Assembly: GCA_936440205.1 (NCBI GenBank)
Contig: OW387133.1
Location: forward strand, 50,556,374-50,620,373
DNA length: 64,000 bases
Direction: 5' to 3'
Source: Lepidonotus clava
Lineage: Eukaryota > Annelida > Polychaeta > Phyllodocida > Polynoidae
Translations under genes and position numbers: made by a program
Shown here: positions 13,854 through 25,900 of the stretch, one piece after another
Layout of the letters: each line of letters begins with the position of its first letter
Position numbering within the stretch: the stretch's first letter is position 1
The notes under the pieces: generated by a model
What the model saw: only the letters and a program-made list of their open reading frames with translations
Database searches by the model: none
What the model was told of the DNA's origin: nothing

Positions 13854-13991
13854 GTGACGATCAACGGAAACAACCCGAGGCCATTCGCCAACATCCCGGT
13901 GGCAACGGGCCTTGACCCGAAGGTTGCCATGGTAACAGACATGGCGTTGTCAGCTGACAAGAATCATGCTTACGTCCTCACAGGCAATAGG
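13854..13991 (+). CDS. MET: MET-like exon: C-terminal end of the Sema domain
   Basis: Codes 46 residues, starting [15 protein letters not shown] and ending HAYVLTGNR. The last part matches the closing Sema strand of MET and plexins (in MET, the segment ending LVITGKKITKIPL). Acceptor cctatag at 13847-13853, donor gtaagt at 13992; phase 0 on both sides. The reading continues as VTKVPIQSC in the exon at 40752, exactly as the Sema-PSI junction of the family requires. Upstream Sema exons were not found between 1 and 13853. Confidence 0.85.
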
Positions 13992-16900
13992 GTAAGTAAT
14001 GTTTTCAACCGCACTTCTCGAAACAATGTTTATTACAAATTACCATTTTCTTCAAGAATGACATATTTTTATCGTAGGAAATGCTCGTTGTAACCAATAG
14101 TGAGAGTAAAATAAGATATTATTACCAATATTATATCCATAGAGGATGGTTGTTGCAGCTTATGATCGAATTAGAAATTGGTTATTTGCATACATTCTGG
14201 CATATATATCTGAGTGTGTATGGAGTGACGTATGTGATGAACGGCTATTCATCCAAAATACATAGAGGTCAAAATAATAGAAATAAGGTAATAGTAGAAA
14301 TATATGTAAGAGAACGAAATATATGTAAGAGAACGAAATAGATGTAAAGGAACGAATATGTAATAATGAACGAAAGTATAGAAAGCCTGAAAAAGAGGCA
14401 CGAATATGTAAAAGAACGAATATGTAAAGAACGAATATGTAAGGAACGAATATGTAAGGAACGAAAATGTAAAGGAACGAAACCCGGAAATATGTAAACC
14501 GGAAGTGAAATGTAAACCGGAAACGGAAAATATAAACCGGAAGTGACGTCAGTTGTAGGTCACGTGACCGAAAGCAGCCAATCAGGGCTGACCTCTCTAG
14601 TATATAAAGGGGCGGTGAGGCCCGAATAAACAGAGTTCTTTAACAGTTCTCCTGGTGTCCAGACGTGTCCTCTTTCCTGAAACAACCGCTAAAGATGAGC
14701 CGATCAGAGTAATTAAGCAGAAGTTAGGACAAAACAGTCGAAGCTCGAGATAGGTAGTAGAAACACAGGGTAAGGGGCCCGACGGCCCGAAGAACGAGGA
14801 ACGAGGGAACGGAGTAAGGCACGAAGGCCCGAAGTAGTCCCGGAAACCGAGGCGTAGTATGGCACGAAGACATGGGGAACGGAACGAAGGAACGAAGTCC
14901 GCGGGGACGAGGGCGCGGCATGCTCGGCCCCACGCTACCAAACAATAGGCGACCGTCGGCCCGTCGCCCCCGCGGACCGGAACTCAGGGGTGGACCGCCC
15001 GGTCGGGGTGAATGCTGGTCTGGGAGATAGAGCGAGACGAACCCCGGCCGACCCGTACCCCTACCATAATTTCCCTCCCCCGCAGTCCTCCGTTGACATC
15101 GAGTGCCGATTCCCGATCGATTCGCTCAGCCCCCCCTCGTGCGCGAGGCACGACTCTAGAAACACATCTCGGTTCTTGGCCCGGATTCCCCGTCCGCCCC
15201 GAGACCCGAACAACCCCCACGTTCCTCTGTTGTAAGAATCGGCAACCCCGACTTACCAGATAACGTCACACTGGTGGCAGCGGTGGTGCTGAAATAGGCA
15301 CATACGGACTTGTGGATCTTGGGTGTTTCGTCGGTATTGGATACTCATGGCGACCGCGGCAGTCTTCGAGCAGATGGATTCTGACGTCGCCTTCAAGGAA
15401 GGTGGGGAGGAGAAAGGAGGTGCGAAAACCGAGACCAAAGGGGAGGACACGACCATCATGGGTAGGCAGTTTAATTTTATGGGAACGTCCACCCCGACGG
15501 ATGAGCAGAATGCGCGGGCTCAACAACAACAGACCGGCCAGGTAGGAGCGAGTTTGAAGAAGTTTAGTTTACGACCGGAGAAGTATGACGGTAAACCGGA
15601 TTTCGAGGGATGGATCAACCAGTTTGAGGAGTACGCAACATTGGGACGCTGGACGGCCGAGGAAAAAGCGGCGATGCTCTTTCTCTCGCTGATGGGAACG
15701 GCACGAATGTACTTTGTCGGATTCCCAGACAGGGAACGACTCCGTTACTCAGCGAGGGTGGATGCGTTGCGCCGGAGGTTCGGTCAGGAGAAGGACACGT
15801 GCAATGCTCTGCAAGAGTTGGCAGGATTGAAACGTGTAAAGAACCAGACAGCGAAGGAGTTGGCTGATAATGCCCGGCGACTGGCATCGAGAGCCTACTT
15901 CTCCAACGACTACGCTAGCCAGGAAAAAGCAGCATTACATGCGTTCCAGGCTGCAGTTGGGGAAGACCTTCAGCTGAAGTGTGCAGAGAAAGGATGCAAG
16001 ACACTAGAGGAGGCGGTAGAGGTGGTAGAAATACAGGAACGATACTCACGCCGCCTCCTGCGGGCAGTGAAGCCCGAGGAGGACGCCAATACACAGATCA
16101 TGGCCTTAAACGGTAAGTTGGAGGAGATGATGAAAGAATTGGCAGAAGAACGGGAAGCTAGAAGACAAGCAACGGCCCGGAGGGAGGCGTTTAAGAAGCG
16201 AAAAGAAGATTTAGAGTGTCATCAATGTCACCAGAAGGGCCATTTCGCGAGAGAGTGTTCTCAGCGTCAGGGAAACGGACAGTCGCCGTCGCAGTAAGCG
16301 CGGGGCCCCCTTCGGGCGCGGCGAGAGAAGTAGTAGGCATGGGAGAATGTGGACTTTATGTGGCCGGGACGGTGGGAGAGAGTGTCGTCCGTTTTTTGGT
16401 TGATACCGGATCTATGATCAGTCTGCTGTCGGAACGCCTCTGGAGAGAGTGGGGACGAAAATGGGAAGAACTGGATGGATATGAAGGACGTCTCTGCTCG
16501 GTGGATGGTAGTCCGTTGCGGTGCTACGGATGCACGAACTTGCCAGTAAAATTGGGAACGCGCGTGTTGAAGTGGACATTCATGGTGGCAGACATCGGTA
16601 GAGATGAAGGGATCCTGGGAAACGACTTCGCGGTGAAATACCGGCTAACAGTTAAGCCCCACGCGAGTGCTATCTTCCTGCCCGCCGAGGGGGAGGGAGA
16701 GGGGGAACGAATCCCGGGAGCAGAACAAAGAACGGATGGGATTCGGGCAGTTACCGTCGGAGGACAGGTCGTGCGAATCGAGGGAACGACGGAAATACCC
16801 CCACTCCAAGTGACCCGAGTAACAGTAGTAACGAGAGTAGACATAGGACAGAGTGGACAGCTGGCTGTCATCACCGGCGCTGGATTACCTATGGGACTGG

Positions 16901-19900
16901 AGGTGATCCCAGGAACGGTGACATTGGGAGAAGAAAATGGAGTTTGGGTGGCCAACCGAGGGACCGAGAGCGCGACATTGGAAACCGGCGGGGTACTCGG
17001 AGAAGCCACCTTCGTACAAGAGGTACGAGGAATAGGAAGTGAAGCAAAAGAACCCCCTGGAGCGCTCGTTGAAATGATAGAGGAGGCTAAGAAAGACCTG
17101 ACCACGGAGGAAGGTGGAGAGCTGGAGAAAGCCATCATGGCCCGGGAACAAATGTTTGCGACCTCGAAACATGAGTTAGGACGGACAGATTTAGTACAAC
17201 ATCGAATTAAAACGGGGGATCAGATGCCGATCAAGCAGAGGGTCAGACGGTATCCGGCCACCAGGAGAGAGGAAGAACGAGCACTGGTGGAGGATATGTT
17301 AAATCTAGGGATTATCCAGGAGAGCGGGAGTGCGTGGAGTAGCCCGACCGTTCTAGTCAAAAAGAAGGACGGAGGAACGAGGTTCTGTATCGACTACCGA
17401 AAACTGAACAAGGCTACGAAAGTGGACGCCTATCCGCTCCCACGGATAGAGGACAGCCTCAACACCTTGGGAGGAAGCCTATTCTTTTGCAGTCTGGATC
17501 TCGCAAGCGGATATTGGCAGGTGGAGATGGCACCGGAGGACCAAGAAAAGACGGCCTTCGTGACTCAAGGAGGATTGTATGAGTTCAAAGTGATGCCATT
17601 CGGGCTAGTGAACGCCCCAGCCACCTTCGAGAGACTGATGGAAAGAATCCTCAGAGGAATCGTGTGGGAGGAGTGTCTGGTATACTTGGATGACATACTG
17701 GTCTTTGGACCAACGTTTAAAGTGACTCTGGAAAGATTGGTACGGGTTCTGGACCGATTGAACGCTGCAGGACTGAAGTTAAAGGCGCGAAAATGCAAGC
17801 TGTTCCAGAAGAAGATTCCGTTCTTGGGGCACGTTGTCTCATTCAACGGGATCGAACCCGACCCCGAAAAGTGTCGGCAAGTAACCGAGTGGCCGGTCCC
17901 TCGGGATCTCCACGAGGTACGAGCCTTCGTGGGATTATGTTCGTATTATAGAAGGCATATAAACGGCTTCACGGAATTGGCTGCCCCCTTGTATGAATTG
18001 GCAACGAAGGAGGAACCGTTCGTGTGGAGCGCGAGACGACAAGAGGCATTTGATGCGATGAAGAAGGCGCTAACAGAGGCCCCGGTGTTGGGATTCCCGG
18101 AGGAAGATGGACAATGGTGGCTTGACACGGACGCCAGTGACGTGGGGACAGGAGCCGTGCTATCACAGGAGCAGAGAGGGGAGGAACGGGTGATAGCTTA
18201 CACGAGCAAAACCCTGGAGTCAAACGAACGAAAGTATTGCACCACGCGGAAAGAACTGTTGGCGGTGGTGCGAGCTTTGAAGCATTTTCGGTGCTACATC
18301 TATGGTCAACGCGTGATAGTCCGGACGGATAATAGCGCGGTCAGTTGGCTGCAGAGAAGTAAGGAACCGATGGGGCAGGCTGCTCGGTGGATTGAGATTA
18401 TCGACTCGCATGATGTGTCGTTCCAACACCGACCGGGCAGGAGGCGGAATCGAAGAAAGGAAATCAGAATGGACAGATAGTGTTGTCATTGTAGTCTTTG
18501 AGTCGACGGTCGTGCCGGGGTAAATAAGGTACCGGTGGGCCGGCGACTCGCCGCTGGAGGAAAGGCTGGCGCGGGCCAAGACTGAAAACCCTTCTCCCGT
18601 GCTGCCTTGAGGGATCTGGGGGCGAGGAGGAGACGACCTCTGTCCTCTAGCGGCACTTCCCTGCAACTTAGTCTTCTTGATCTTGGATGGATCGATCAGA
18701 ATGTGGATGAGTCCGGATTCATGTACCATCATCTTCTGAGTTTCCTTGTCTTCAGCCTCTTACCGCATACGAAGAGCGGCAAAATGGAACTTTTCAACCT
18801 GAATGCTGGTTTTATCGTGCCAGAGTTGATGCAGCGAGTCGTGAAAGGATTACGGCGAGTCGTAGATGTCTCCCGGAGGACCAAGGCACGAGCAGGGACG
18901 ATAACTTAGGGGCCCTGGCTCGTGACTGACCGAAGCGATACATGAACAAGAACGAAAATTAATAGACTTACTAAAAACTTATATTAATATCTTACCTGCG
19001 GTAACGACAGTGACTGCTTCCATGTCGTACTTCCTGGTATCTTCTTCTCGAGAAACGGAACAAAATAGTCTTTGAAACATATAGGGAAGTAGCCTTTGAA
19101 ATATACAGGGAGGTGGTGCTGGAACGTCGGCCGCGGATGCCTCGATAGACGCCTCAAGAGGTCTGCAAAGAGCGACGAGGAGCAATCCTTCTTGGAGTTC
19201 GACATCGGATGAGTTCTTCTTTATATATGCTATTTTTGAGATGGGCCCGTTCCGGATCTCAGAGGTTGACGTTGGGTGCAGATCCCAGTTGATGTCGTCC
19301 ATCTTCACTTTCTACGGCTTCTTCCTCTCCTTCTCACTAATATCTTCAACTTACCAACTTCGAACCGCCGTACCTAGGAGCAGCCCGGAACGGCTCGGAG
19401 CTGTTGTCTCGGCGTTCGTCATAGGCATAGTGGCTTCATGCAAGGTGACATGGCACCGTGGACGACTGTGGCCTTACTCCAGAATCAAACCAGACCAGAT
19501 CTTAAACTTACCTCTATTAACGAACTATTTGTTGGTATTACAGTCTCACGAAAATCGTCTAAAAGCATGGTCCCCCGGGAGGACGAAGAGAAAAACTTAG
19601 TAAGCAGAGCGAGGCCCGAGAGCCTAGGAGACGAACGAGGGCCCGAGTGCCCGAAGCAGGAATCCTCTTCTTAGGAAAATCATCTCATCAGTGGAACGAA
19701 GGAGCCTCCCTCTCGCCCCAAAGAGGATTGTCTTCCTGCCGTTGCTTACGGAGGGGGGGAGGGATGAGAGGCACCGGCTCCTGTCATCAAAAGAAACTTC
19801 ATCAAAATTATCTTCTTAATCGGGTCTCCGTTCCGGTTGTTGTCATGCCACTTGGGCCCGGAACGGTGACGGAAATACTTTACTATGGTGGACTCTCTCC

Positions 19901-22900
19901 GACATCTCTTTCTGAAATCTTCGAGTGTGTCGACGTGGTCGAGGACTGAACGTCTTGGTGCTGGGTTAACCACGAGGACATGTGCCGTAAAAGTCAAACT
20001 TCAGTTCCTGTACGGAAAACGGACACCTCATCGATAATTAATGATTCTAATCTTCTCAGTCTTACCTTCACCCGGACTCCATCTCAAAGTTTCACTGTGA
20101 CAAATAGCACGAAACCCGCGACGTCGTCTGCTGAGGCTTCCACTCTAAGCTTTGATGCATGAAGTTAAGTTCCTTTCCACATACAACGCCATTTTCTTCT
20201 TTGGGTACCTTGGCCTCTGGCTCGAACATGTTGTCCTTGCCAAACGTGAAAAAGTCACTGGAGGGCTCTGAATGCCGAGGCGACCGAGGGTGCGAAGTCC
20301 AAAAAGAACATTCTATCTACAAAAACTTCAGTCTTTCTTCTTCAACTCATCCTTAAAATCATCATCATCACCTAAGAGAACGCAGAGAAGAGTAATAGTT
20401 ACGGAAGAACGAGGGGTCACGACCGACCGGGTGGGAGAATCACGACCGATTCTCTACCCAAAAACAACGGAGAACGTCTGGACGACGGAAGAACGGACCG
20501 AGGGACGAGAGGACTGAGGGTCACGACCGGCCCTGGCCTCTGGGTGGGAGAGTCGCGACCGATTCTCCACCCGAACTAGGGGAGAACGTCTGGACGACGA
20601 AAAACGAAGGGAACGGGGGCACTGCGGGTCACGACCGACCCATGGCCCCGGGCAGGAGGACCACGATCGGTCCCTCTGTCCTAATGAGGGTAAAAGGCGA
20701 GGAAAAGCGTGCCGAGGGGCTAAGTGAATAGAGCCCAGAGGAGAGGAGCGGGGGCGACGGGGTCACGACCGACCCCCAGTCCCGGGTGGGAGAGCCACGA
20801 CCGGCTCGCTCATCCTAAAGACGAGAAAAGAAGAGGAGGTGTAGAACGGGTCCTAATAGATCCAGGATAAGAACTCTGACGAAGATAAAAAGAGACTAGG
20901 ATATATAAAACGAATTATATGAACTTTCACTAAGAAGAGAGAAAAACGAAGAACGAAAAACGAAGAAAGAAGAGAAATAATAATTAGCCGGATAGGCCCC
21001 GGGGGCCCTCCGAAGTAGACCGGGGAGGACAGAGGGTGACACCTCCTCCTCTACCGATAAGGAGCGTAGGATTGAAATGTTTCTGGTTCTAGAGTATGTT
21101 CTGTTGTCGTTGCTGTATGAACTGTTTTGAAATTTTGTAAAACGTGTTTTCCCACCTTTCAAGAAGGTGCGGGAGGGTGTGATGAACGGCTATTCATCCA
21201 AAATACATAGAGGTCAAAATAATAGAAATAAGGTAATAGTAGAAATATATGTAAGAGAACGAAATATATGTAAGAGAACGAAATAGATGTAAAGGAACGA
21301 ATATGTAATAATGAACGAAAGTATAGAAAGCCTGAAAAGGAGGCACGAATATGTAAAAGAACGAATATGTAAAGAACGAATATGTAAGGAACGAATATGT
21401 AAGGAACGAAAATGTAAAGGAACGAAACCCGGAAATATGTAAACCGGAAGTGAAATGTAAACCGGAAACGGAAAATATAAACCGGAAGTGACGTCAGTTG
21501 TAGGTCACGTGACCGAAAGCAGCCAATCAGGGCTGACCTCTCTAGTATAAAAAGGGGCGGTGAGGCCCGAATAAACAGAGTTCTTTAACAGTTCTCCTGG
21601 TGTCCAGACGTGTCCTCTTTCCTGAAACAACCGCTAAAGATGAGCCGATCAGAGTAATTAAGCAGAAGTTAGGACAAAACAGTCGAAGCTCGAGATAGGT
21701 AGTAGAAACACAGGGTAAGGGGCCCGACGGCCCGAAGAACGAGGAACGAGGGAACGGAGTAAGGCACGAAGGCCCGAAGTAGTCCCGGAAACCGAGGCGT
21801 AGTATGGCACGAAGACATGGGGAACGGAACGAAGGAACGAAGTCCGCGGGGACGAGGGCGCGGCATGCTCGGCCCCACGCTACCAAACAATAGGCGACCG
21901 TCGGCCCGTCGCCCCCGCGGACCGGAACTCAGGGGTGGACCGCCCGGTCGGGGTGAATGCTGGTCTGGGAGATAGAGCGAGACGAACCCCGGCCGACCCG
22001 TACCCCTACCATAATTTCCCTCCCCCGCAGTCCTCCGTTGACATCGAGTGCCGATTCCCGATCGATTCGCTCAGCCCCCCCTCGTGCGCGAGGCACGACT
22101 CTAGAAACACATCTCGGTTCTTGGCCCGGATTCCCCGTCCGCCCCGAGACCCGAACAACCCCCACGTTCCTCTGTTGTAAGAATCGGCAACCCCGACTTA
22201 CCAGAGAACGTCACACGTATATCGTCAACGATGCGCTGATTCAGCAGCGGTTACCATTTAACCAAAACACGCAATATGCGCAACATAAAATCGTCTTCTT
22301 GCCGGCTGCATGATCAGACCCGGAAAACGTAGAATGTGATTCTTAAAAGAAAACGCAATTTATTGTAAATGTCTATTGCGATTATAGATTCATTAGCTAT
22401 AATACTTGTCTTCACAAGTGCATATGGCGACTAGCAATTTGGTATAGTGAAAGCTAGAATAAAAACCGTATATAGGGGTGCCTTCATGTATTTGGATAAA
22501 ACATACTTCAAATGACCTCATGCCGGCAACGGATGTAAAGACACAACAGGTCCCCCCCCCCCCTACTTTGATGTCCTGTTCTGGATTCTGATTGAAAAAG
22601 TAACATCATACGATATGGATGTACATAGTTTGTTTGATGTAAGAAGGATCAAACACAGGCACACAGAGAGGGATGGCTAATGGCATAGACCATTAATGAT
22701 TTGTGCACATCATCAGTTCGTTTTTTCTTTTAAATGGAATATCCCTTTTTAAATGGAATATCCCATGGAATATCCCTTTCTGAAAAGGGGCATAGTCCAA
22801 TGAAAACGTTACAGCGGCTTACATTTTCTTCACTATAATTATAGTAAATGCTGAGCTCCACATCCAAATTTAATAAGCGACCACTGTCTTATAAATCAAT

Positions 22901-25900
22901 ACCAAATGTCTTATAAATCGATACCAAATGTCTGTGTTTCTGACCACAGCAATTGGAAACGCCCCCTCCCCGCTCCCCTCCCATGCACAACGTGTGCACC
23001 TTCCGTTTTGAACTCCCCGAAGTGGCCATAGACTATACTTCCCTATACCTGCCCCCCTCAAGAACCAGCCCTCCCCCTGGTGGCGGCCCGCCGCGAGAAG
23101 CGGCCTCCCGTCGTCTTGACGACGCCTGGAGTAGCCCCGCAGGAGGAGGATGGGTGTGTGAAGGGAGTTAGACTTAGGAGGGGAGATGATCTGGAGCGAA
23201 GGTAACCAGGAGTAGAGTAGTACGTCCGTAGTACCTGTAGTAAGACAGGAATGCCAGCCCCCTCTCCCACCTGGTAGCGCCCCCTCCCCCTACACTCCAC
23301 CTAGCGGCCTGCAGCAGCACCAGGCACCCGCGTGATGGATTCTGGGACGGACGCCCAGGGTCGGTGGGAAAACATGGAACCGTCAGGCAGCAGGAAGGGG
23401 TGGAAAGTCTGGGGAGTAGAAGTGGCACACTGGGCACACTGGGTTGGGAAAAAAAAGACAAAAAAAACACCTCTGGAGTTACCTGGACGAGTACGGGGCC
23501 ATGAATGTAGTGGCGTGAGCTGGGCGGGAAGGGGAGGGGAGGGGGTTGGGAGATAGGGGTAGGGATCTGGGGAACTGAAGAGGGTGGGAGGGGGTTGGGG
23601 GTCGAGGGAGGGCGTAGTTAGCCCCCCCCCCCCCCTGCCAAGAGGAGGCACGCGCCACCTATAGCTGCTATACCCTATAACTTCCTTGTTTTCCTGGGCC
23701 CAGGATCTATTGGAAGAAGTTAGGAACGCTATGACGTCAACTGCACGTCCGCGCTTCTCATACAAAACTCTGGATCAACATGGCGGCCGAGGGGAGGCTT
23801 CAGCAGGCAAACAAACAGGGGAGTCAGTGGGCCGTGAGCTGCTCTCTCTCTGAGAAAAGCTTTGTGAGCTGCTCGGCCTGTAGCCAAATAAACAGGTACA
23901 GGCACAAAGCTGCGGGAGAGCTCATTTCTAGTTGTCTTTTAGCGACATGAGATGGCTTCTGACGTGTCTTCACGTATCTAACGATATTGTGATATTTTTG
24001 ATATCATCTTGATATTTTGATACAATATATATATATAGTGCAAGGGCCATAATTTAGCGCCATTCCAGTTATATACAAGTATATTTTCAATGAACAGGAT
24101 AAGCATAGAAATGCACAAGGAGGAAACGATTTAGTCATAATAAATAAATACACCTGTAGCGAGTACACAAAAAAACATGTTTATGGCATGTAAGCAAAAA
24201 CCATACATACCTCCTCTTCAGAATGAAAAGAAAAAGTTTGAGGGAATGCTGGTAATCAAATTCAACTTATTTACTGATTTAGATGTTTACGGTATGCCAC
24301 TTGTTTTTCTTTTTTTTATTGTCAGTGTAGTGAAGTGGCTGCATCCTTCACTTTTTGTCTCTGATTTAAGGGGCCCCGTTCAGTACGCAGTGCCCTCTGG
24401 AGGCGCGGGTAGAAACCAGCCACCAGCACGCACCACCTTTTTGGTCTGCTTATCTTGTGAGAGTTTTTCACAATGACCAAACACTAATAAGTAGTGCTCT
24501 GTGCCACGGGAGGCATCCACGTAGTTACGGCACAACGTAAATCTAAGAGGAAAATATTATTATATGGACTTCTATGTATCTATCTGTCTACCTTTAGGCT
24601 ATAATGTAATGTGTTGTTATCATTGCTATATTTGTAAATTATACTCAGAGCGATGGTGATTTTCTTTCGTACAAATTATTACACACCAAACTGCATGCAT
24701 ATGAATTGTGGTACTATCACTAAGTGGTCACCACATGCTGAGCATATCCTATAGCCCTATCAATAACAATCTAGACTTAAGGACATACCTCTGGATATGA
24801 GTTATGCCGCTTGATGATCAAACCTATCTGTATTGAAGTCCACCCAATTTGAAATCTCAAATAAATATATCATAGTAAGTTGACTCTGACAGGGATGAGG
24901 AATATAGGGGGTGTAGACCCTTAAAATCGACAGGGTGACACGGGCTTTTCTTAAATTCGACACGGCGACACGACGGTTTTTTAAATTCGACAGGGGACAT
25001 AGCAAATAAGGGACAAATGACATTGTCCTTTTCTTAAATTCGACAGGGGACAGGGGCTTAAAAAAGATATCGACAGGGGACATGGCTGTTTCTTAAATTC
25101 GACATGCGACATGGGTGTATATGGAGATATAGGGACAGGCGACACGGCAACCTTTTAAATTCGACACGCGACGCGGGACCCCCCCATCTATACCCCCAAT
25201 ATAGTAATCCTATATATAACAGCTTAGCTAGTTTCCAGTAAAACGTCCCAATCATAACCTTATCGTCACACCATGCTATTTGGCAATCACAATGCATGTG
25301 TAGTCATGTCTTGTAAAGATAATATTCGTTATTCCAAATCATTTCAATAAACGTAGTGCACGGATGGTACAGTCGTGGTACATATATGTTATTGTACCAC
25401 GCCATCTTGATGTTCTCTCTTGATTTGACCCACTTGTTCTAATGATCTACTCAACATGACCTGCATAATCTTCCTCTATACACTGACCATGCCAAGTTAA
25501 TCAACAGGCCTTCCCTCCCTGTACATCGTGCCAGAAGAAGGACGATGTGAGGGACATGTCATTTGAAGTAACAGTGGGCGATTGGGAGAAAATAAATAAT
25601 ACCTGGATGTGTGATATACACTATGATAAGTTTAGTTATACACAGTAACCACATATAGGTGAACCCTGTTATGGGGTAGACATAGAGTAGCACGGGTCTT
25701 CGGCTGTCCATGCATTTACTAGACCAGTCATGCACTGCACGGCAGATTAGAAATCTGCTCTGTGAGTTTATGCCTATAATGTGGAGGTTTTCCGCTTTAC
25801 CGGTGAATTATATAATATATTCACGGTCAAGCTATTTTTTCTCACTTTCCACTGTCTGTATTCTTATATAAGCCCGAGATATAAACTTTACAGCTATAAC

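Larger units (their letters stand above)
14233..22215 (+). mobile_element. Ty3/gypsy-type LTR retrotransposon, young, looks incomplete
   Basis: Two 1038-bp LTRs flank 5.9 kb. Both start TGTGATGAAC and end ACGTCACA, and the element is bordered by a 4-bp duplication CGTA (14229-14232 and 22216-22219). Parts in order: 5' LTR, primer-binding site, gag with zinc knuckle, pol with protease, reverse transcriptase and RNase H, an uncharacterised segment, a GC-rich tandem array, a purine-rich tract, 3' LTR. The domain order and motifs fit Ty3/gypsy. No integrase was recognised between RNase H and the 3' LTR, so it looks incomplete, with at least one large part missing, and is probably non-autonomous. 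The LTRs differ at only about three positions, so insertion is recent. It lies in sense orientation in the MET-like intron. Confidence 0.93.

Noticed and set aside
14300-14480. Regular short repeats considered as a CRISPR-like array
   Set aside because: Units are adjacent and without unique spacers. They are tandem repeats in the LTR, and the genome is animal.
14597-15220. Open frames on both strands in the LTRs
   Set aside because: They occur identically in both LTRs, lack domains, and reflect the GC-rich LTR composition.
23301-23765. 154-codon minus-strand open frame rich in proline
   Set aside because: It comes from a G/C-rich low-complexity tract, with no domain.
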